This document shows, piece by piece, positions 58,737 to 64,000 of a stretch of DNA of 64,000 nucleotides (within the stretch, counting starts at the first letter, position 1; every line of letters begins with the position of its first letter). Origin of the DNA: Mesostigma viride. Lineage: Eukaryota > Streptophyta > Mesostigmatophyceae > Mesostigmatales > Mesostigmataceae. Below the pieces are notes generated by a model, which did no database searches, was not told the origin of the DNA, and worked only from the letters and a program-made list of their open reading frames with translations. The stretch is taken from positions 7,501 through 71,500 of the forward strand of contig RPFO01000535.1 of assembly GCA_009746045.1 (NCBI GenBank), in the 5' to 3' direction. The position numbers and the translations under genes were made by a program.

Positions 58737-60550
58737 GGCACATGTGCATCGTCGGGGGGAGTTTTCTCAAGAGCCACATGTGGTAGTGTAAGGTGGGCAT
58801 GCTTAGTGCGTACGGGTGGGAGGGACAAGAGGTGCAGAAGTTGACGGCTTTTGACCTTGGGAAATGACACGGCACACATAAGACAACAAAGTGATAATTT
58901 TAATGTCTTTACTGGTGTACTGTCAATTTCTCCGAGCCAACGGCCGTTGGACTCTCGAAACTCTCCTGTCTACAAAGTGTGTGCGTGCGATGGCACTTGT
59001 TCCATGTGCCGGGGGGGGGTGAGAAATTTGTCGTTCATTAATTTGTGCCTCGTCGGGGTGGGCATGCATGAATTTGTGCCTCGTCGGGGTGGACATGCAT
59101 GAAAGCATTTTCATTGGTACTCGGGGTTCAATATTTTTGTCTTGCTGTTGAAACGTCGACGTGCTCTTCTCCTGCTCTTTTTTTTTCCTACTCAACGGCC
59201 GTTGGTGCTTTTAAACTTGCCCAGCGTTATGACTAGGATGCCCTTCTTTACTGCTAGCCACCGCCCCTTGTGTACAATGCTAGAATTAGGCCGGGGTAAT
59301 GGTACACGTCCACCGCGTCCCCAGTGCAAGGTTCGTGAATGCGCTGGTTCGTAAAAAATTCGGCACTTGGAAGGTTCGAACACCTGACCCCACTTTCGTT
59401 ATTTCAACATGCCCTGAACGAAAAAGCTGCGTAAAGGATACATTAACCGTTCCCTGTTATTCTTGATTATATTATTGCGATATCATGGACGTACACACGC
59501 GGTTGGTGGTCCGTACTTGCCAACTGCACTTGCAAACTGACTGACTGACTGCCTCCGTTACGCACTTGCGTGTGTTTCCGTACTTGCCAACTGAACTTGC
59601 AAACTGACTGAATGACTGCCTCCGTTACGACTAACAAGTGAACGACGAGTGAGCTACTAAAGTTTTGTTCAGTTCATTGTGTCTATATGTATGTACATAG
59701 CCGTTTCTTCAAAACCGTTGCGTGGATACCTTGATTCTGGGTTCGCTGATACTTGTTTCCCATTTTAAATCTCCCGTCCATAATTGGATACATGTAATGT
59801 AGGAGGATACCCACTTGCCCGAAATCCGCGTAACGGGTGATTAGTACTGCTGTAAGCGGAACCACAGACAAATCTGTCTAACGGGCTAACATTATTGTCC
59901 TTCATGTACTGGTTTTTGCACGCAGGACGCCATTCGCAACACCGCCTGACGGAGTCGGATGGACCGGACGTGCGTGAGGCTGCTGTTCACAGTCGTGAAG
60001 TTGGCAGACATTAATATCAACACGGTCACGAGAATTCGTCCAGAGAATAATTGATGCTTGTGACGTGCTCGACGGCTGCGATGACCGAGATGATGCGTGT
60101 AGTGCACAGCGTCCGAGACGTCGCGACACCCGTGGCTGTCCTGTTGATGCGAACGCACGGTGACGAGACGGAGCCCATTATATAGGTGGATTACAAGTTA
60201 GAACGGCCCTCGCGGTTGCACTGTTTAATCGCGAACGTGGATTTTGCGGAGCCGACGGCCGTTGGGGATTGGAAATCTGATGATATCGGGGCTGCGCACG
60301 ACATCGAGGAACTGGGGATCGACGTAGGTCTACAGGCTCACTTGTCCGTCAACATGTATGGCCTCGCTTGACTGTCATCATCTTGACATGTACATAACTA
60401 GTTCATATACCATGCATTTGACACTGCCTGCACGTGGATTTTCCAGACATACATTGAGGGTAATTATAACTCGAAAGCACTACGTACGATTGAGACGTCC
60501 GGTCGTAGAGCAGATGCACTGGAGCTTTCTGATCTTCCAATTGATGGGTC
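58737..60550. other. Gene-poor region with palindrome copies and small duplications
   Basis: CCAACGGCCGTTGG is at 58937-58950, with a 12-bp core copy at 59193-59204 and a one-mismatch copy at 60252-60265. A 67-bp tandem duplication starts at 59512 and 59579 (CGTACTTGCC...). A roughly 33-bp duplication (GTGCCTCGTCGGGGTGG) lies at 59043-59100. A lone GGTTCGAAC B-box-like word is near 59372. Short ORFs, such as 59892-60158 on the minus strand, have no motifs I recognise. Confidence 0.6.
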
Positions 60551-60742
60551 TGTAATTATGTAAGATATTCAGATATCGCGATGACTCGAGCATCGATGCA
60601 TGGAATGTAATAATGTATTTCATTCAATTATACATCCAATTTAACTCCGCAATTGAGGGGCACACATGTCCATCAGCCCGAGACAACATTTCCCAAGTAA
60701 TTTTCGATTAGTGATTTAGTGTGGGCCTTCCCGGTTGTTACA
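60551..60742 (-). repeat. Probable 3' LTR of a fourth LTR element
   Basis: 192 bp with ends TGTAATTATG and CGGTTGTTACA, i.e. canonical TG..CA with 5-bp inverted ends TGTAA/TTACA. On the minus strand it is directly preceded by a polypurine tract, GAGGGGGAGATA. The 5' LTR would lie beyond the window, so no target duplication can be checked. Confidence 0.6.
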
Positions 60743-61194
60743 TATCTCCCCCTCAAGACAGGAACTCCCAGTTCCTAGAAGCCAAGAAGAATAAAACAAC
60801 AACCTCCACAAAACAACACAACAATAAACAGGAAGTCCACCACCTCTTGGGACAAGCAAGTGGGTTTTTACATCCCCAAAGGGCCTCCTATCTCAGTATC
60901 ATCTGATCATGTCAACCCTGAATAAGACAAATTCACCCACAGATGAAATGTCATCAAGTGACTAACACACAGGCAACCATGCCTGGATAATACAACTGCA
61001 AAGCTACCATGAACTCAGAACTGTCATTGCTGGAAATCTGGACTGGACATCAGAACTGGTCGCCTCCATTCTGGATCCCCACCTCACTCCACAGCCCATC
61101 TCCAACCATCCTGGAACCCTTCACAGAGTGAACCAATCCCCCTTCTTCATATCCTTCCCCCTCGTTCCAAACACTGGTGTCCATCTTCCCAGTA

Positions 61195-62934
61195 AAAGTC
61201 CTAAATTTAGGACCAAGTGGAATTAAAAAATATATATGCAAACATTAAAATTTGACCCTGGCATTCGTGCCCATGACAGATAACACACTTTTTTAGTTTC
61301 TATCAAAAACCTGGGGTCAAATAATTACATTTAGTGCATGAATGGGCCCTGCCACCTGCCAGACCTCAAAGCGCGAATTTGGCCAAAATGTGGGTTTTAG
61401 GACCATTAGGACCAATTATTGTCAACGCATGACCATGCTATCCACACGGTCCCTTGAGCATCTTACAAGCGCTAGGGGACCCTACGAGGCCTTGGGATGG
61501 CGGGGCAGCGTATAACAAGGCCATACCCTGCTGTGGCTGCCTCTATACATACGCGTGATTAACGGTGTCACAGATGGTGCAGGTAATGCAATATAGGGTT
61601 GCATGGTTGCTGAGGTTGCCCGGCTTGAACATGGCCCACCCCTTGCGGTAAACTTTCTCTAAGCATATGCCAAACCTTCTTTGACATCACGGACATGCTG
61701 GCCACCACCCAGCGATGAAAAAACATTGCATTTGCATTGCAACTAACACATGAATGCAGCCAAATCAAGTTACAAAACAACGTTGTGCTAACATGCAACG
61801 CTTTGTGAGCGAATTCAGGGTGCATGTAACACGTAAACCATACTGTATATACTGTCTGAGAACACCCTGAACGACTGCAGGCCATAGGACCATGGTTTAT
61901 AACTAACACATGAGTAAAACTGCTCTTACGCATGTGTGTTTTAGCTGCAGCGGACGACGAAGATAGAGACGTAAAAAATTGTATGACGTAAATCAACTAT
62001 GTGTGACAGTTATGTGCACAGAGAGCGTTCCCTCTTTTTAGGCATAGCTGGCTGACTCAAAACACCACGACAGCGTTGCCAGTTACACTCATGATCTAGG
62101 ACAACCCGGCACTTACCTGCTACTTACGTCGCCTCATTCCAGATGGTTGCAAAAAAGTCGCTGAAATCCGCAGCGAGGTCAGCTTTCCGAGAGCTGAGCG
62201 CACCAAAGCTGGCCAACCGGTTCGACAATGATATAAACCACGCTTGTGCTGCGTTCTAGGTCCAAGAAATACCGAAAGTGAAGACCTATAAGGTGCGCTC
62301 GCTGCCCAGCCTGAACGTCCCTAAAACATGGTCGACAATGGAAATCGGGCAAGAATATCACGGCCCAGGCGCTCCCATGTCAAATACTCCGTTTCTAAAC
62401 TCCAGACTATAATAAAAATCGTCCACAAAAATTTCCTGGCTTGATTCGCACCACCATTGCTAATACACTAACATGTTTGTGCCAAAATCGACCCTCCGCG
62501 AGCAGGCGATCTGCGACCCATTTGTGTTGTGCCGCTGTGATACAGCGCTACACATAAAAACTTGCGCAGAAGATATTCACAGCCTTTAAGCATAACTAAC
62601 AACCTTTCGTTTTTGCTACTGGGCGCCCGAAATGATAAACGCACGTGAAAACGCCGGCCACGATTGTCAGGTCGCCATATCCACCTCACTTCATTCCCGC
62701 ACCCACTTTTTCGCTCCAAAATCGGTTATATTTTTGGTCGAGGTACCTACTTTCCCGCCATTATACCCGGTACCCGGGTACGGAATCCGGGTACCATGTG
62801 CCGGTACCACGGGTCGGGTACATCATGCCGGGTACGGTCCACATGGGGTACGGTCCATATAGTGACCCCCCCCCCGGTACCTCGGTTATAGTGACCACTA
62901 GGACGATTTAGGACAAAGTCCTAAATTTAGGACC
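61195..62934. mobile_element. Unclassified 1.7-kb insertion flanked by 20-bp direct repeats
   Basis: AAAGTCCTAAATTTAGGACC occurs at 61195-61214 and 62915-62934. Each includes the perfect 16-bp palindrome GTCCTAAATTTAGGAC. The segment between is AT-rich on its left, gene-less, and on its right (62760-62880) rich in GGGTACCGG-like words. The 20-bp repeats could be a long target duplication or element termini. The word GGACGATTTAGGAC near the right end repeats part of the flank. Confidence 0.5.
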
Positions 62935-63988
62935 GTGGGAGGCTTAACACTGGGAAATGCTCCACCATGGACACCAGATCTGGCCAGTTCCTGCTGACCT
63001 GAATATCCAAGCAGGTCTCAGCAGCCTTGCCCAACTCAGCTGAAAACCTACTGCACTGGGCAGGGTAGGACAGAGTGACCACAGCCTGTCGGAGGGGATC
63101 GAAGACCCAGCCACTGGCAGTCTTATGGCGACATAGCCAGCTGCTATAGGCCCACCACAGCTGTAGAAAGGCCTTGATAGGCCCCCACCTGGCGCCCAAG
63201 ATGGGTACCAGCACCCTCAAAGGTGTGAGCCTGGCCCTCAGCTCGTTAGGGAACTTTGGTAACTGCAGCCCCACAAAGACTGTGCTGTCCTTGTGTGGAA
63301 AACAAGACATCACAGAGCAGTTGGACGACGGAGTAAGGTCAAACTCTCCCTGCTTGACAGCCTGCTCAAGTAGCTCAGTGTAGGTCTGGGAATATCCAAC
63401 TGGCTTGAGCCCTGCAAAGGCGAGTCTCAGGTCACTGGGCAGAGCCTCCATCAAGTCCTGGCCCTCCACCGGCCTCATGTCAAACGAAGGCCACGGGTAC
63501 ACTGCAAAGACGGTGTGCATAATGTAAGCCACCATAGGTGACCCAATCTCACAGAGACTGGGGGGCAGACAGTCAAGGGCCAACTCTACCATACCCTCAG
63601 GTACTAGTTCACCCTCCTCCACCACTGTCTGATCCAATGCCTGCATGGCTGTGTACAAGGATTTACACCACTCGCACTGTCCAGGAGCACAATTACGGTG
63701 GTCCAAGAACTGCTCCACCTGTCTGGTTGGGACAGCTGACCTGGGCAAGTGTACCACCACCTTAGGGGGTGGAGGAGCCTCCGTAGGAGAGGGGACTGAG
63801 ACCACCGGGGTGGGGATAGCCCCCTGAGCTACTGGAGCCTCAGAAAGTGCAGGCACAGCAGAACCCACAGTTGGAATGTGCCCAGCCCTCAAGTGTTCTG
63901 CCATCTGAGTAACCAGACCCTCCACATTAATCAACCTGGTTATCAAGGCCCCGTGACGCTGCTCGTGCCGTTGCTGATCATGTACCAT
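62927..63988 (-). CDS. Uncharacterised ORF of element 4, open to the window edge
   Basis: 353 codons from an ATG at 63988, and the frame stays open upstream to the window end, so the protein may be longer. The N-part is His/Arg then Pro/Val rich (residues about 45-95). A short Cys/His group follows (C-APGQ-C-EW-C, about 117-125). The rest is a mixed, probably globular helical domain. The stop codon lies inside the 20-bp direct repeat. It could be a gag or an additional 3' ORF of an LTR element. I do not recognise a family. Confidence 0.5.
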   Translation of the reverse strand: MVHDQQRHEQRHGALITRLINVEGLVTQMAEHLRAGHIPTVGSAVPALSEAPVAQGAIPTPVVSVPSPTEAPPPPKVVVHLPRSAVPTRQVEQFLDHRNCAPGQCEWCKSLYTAMQALDQTVVEEGELVPEGMVELALDCLPPSLCEIGSPMVAYIMHTVFAVYPWPSFDMRPVEGQDLMEALPSDLRLAFAGLKPVGYSQTYTELLEQAVKQGEFDLTPSSNCSVMSCFPHKDSTVFVGLQLPKFPNELRARLTPLRVLVPILGARWGPIKAFLQLWWAYSSWLCRHKTASGWVFDPLRQAVVTLSYPAQCSRFSAELGKAAETCLDIQVSRNWPDLVSMVEHFPVLSLPRS

Positions 63989-64000
63989 GTACGCTGGAAC

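Larger units (their letters stand above)
60743..64000 (-). mobile_element. 3' part of LTR element 4, split by an insertion, runs off the window
   Basis: On the minus strand the order is ORF (63988-62927), then an interrupting segment (61215-62934), a further untranslated part with a polypurine tract at 60743-60755, then the LTR. The proposal rests on the PPT/LTR boundary and the orientation of the ORF. No RT is visible in the window. Confidence 0.45.

Noticed and set aside
59340-59410. Minus-strand tRNA around GGTTCGAAC
   Set aside because: T stem has mismatches and only about 58 nt separate the best acceptor-like arms.

Overview
The window looks like nuclear DNA of a repeat-rich eukaryote, most likely from the green lineage. 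The reasons are GT-AG introns, CCCTAAA-type telomere-like motifs, satellite arrays, and abundant Ty1/copia-like LTR retrotransposons. I cannot name the species. No bacterial operon, CRISPR array or rRNA gene was seen.

Layout. (1) Bases 1-5965 hold a macrosatellite with a 331-bp basic unit; two of its five copies are inflated by a 30-bp minisatellite (about 97 and 54 units). (2) Bases 5966-7333 are mostly non-coding, with two perfect GC-rich hairpins and a TATA-like box. (3) Bases 7334-11223 hold a 62-bp repeat array built around a perfect 14-bp palindrome, then a four-exon gene for an uncharacterised, possibly DDE/RNase-H-fold protein; two of its introns carry the same palindrome. (4) Bases 11427-13252 are telomere-like and GT-rich. 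(5) From 13381 to 49438 there is essentially one array of a 40-bp satellite, about 19 kb in total. It is interrupted by a minus-strand LTR retrotransposon (15095-22749), a composite duplicated segment (36147-38165) and a plus-strand LTR retrotransposon (40104-47588). Removing each insertion (plus one 5-bp target duplication for the two retrotransposons) restores the satellite phase. (6) Bases 49441-50565 hold CA repeats, a tRNA-Ser-like remnant, degenerate telomere-like repeats and a 153-bp duplication carrying the palindrome. (7) A third LTR retrotransposon, minus strand, spans 50566-58731. (8) Bases 58732-64000 are low in genes, then contain the 3' part of a fourth LTR-type element (LTR 60551-60742, ORF 62927-63988) that is itself split by a roughly 1.7-kb unclassified insertion.

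The most unusual system is the group of three complete retrotransposons. Each encodes integrase, then a retropepsin-like protease, then reverse transcriptase and RNase H. The usual copia order is protease-integrase-RT-RNase H. In all three the RT catalytic box reads HGDD instead of YVDD and the protease active-site triad has lost its glycine (DTQ or DTN). All three LTRs begin AGTTAG rather than TG, supported by exact 5-bp target duplications. One appears to separate gag and pol by an in-frame UGA followed by CUA. Their LTR pairs are nearly identical by eye (0, 1 and 2 differences), so they are young, yet their gag regions contain several frame changes at homopolymers or short repeats.
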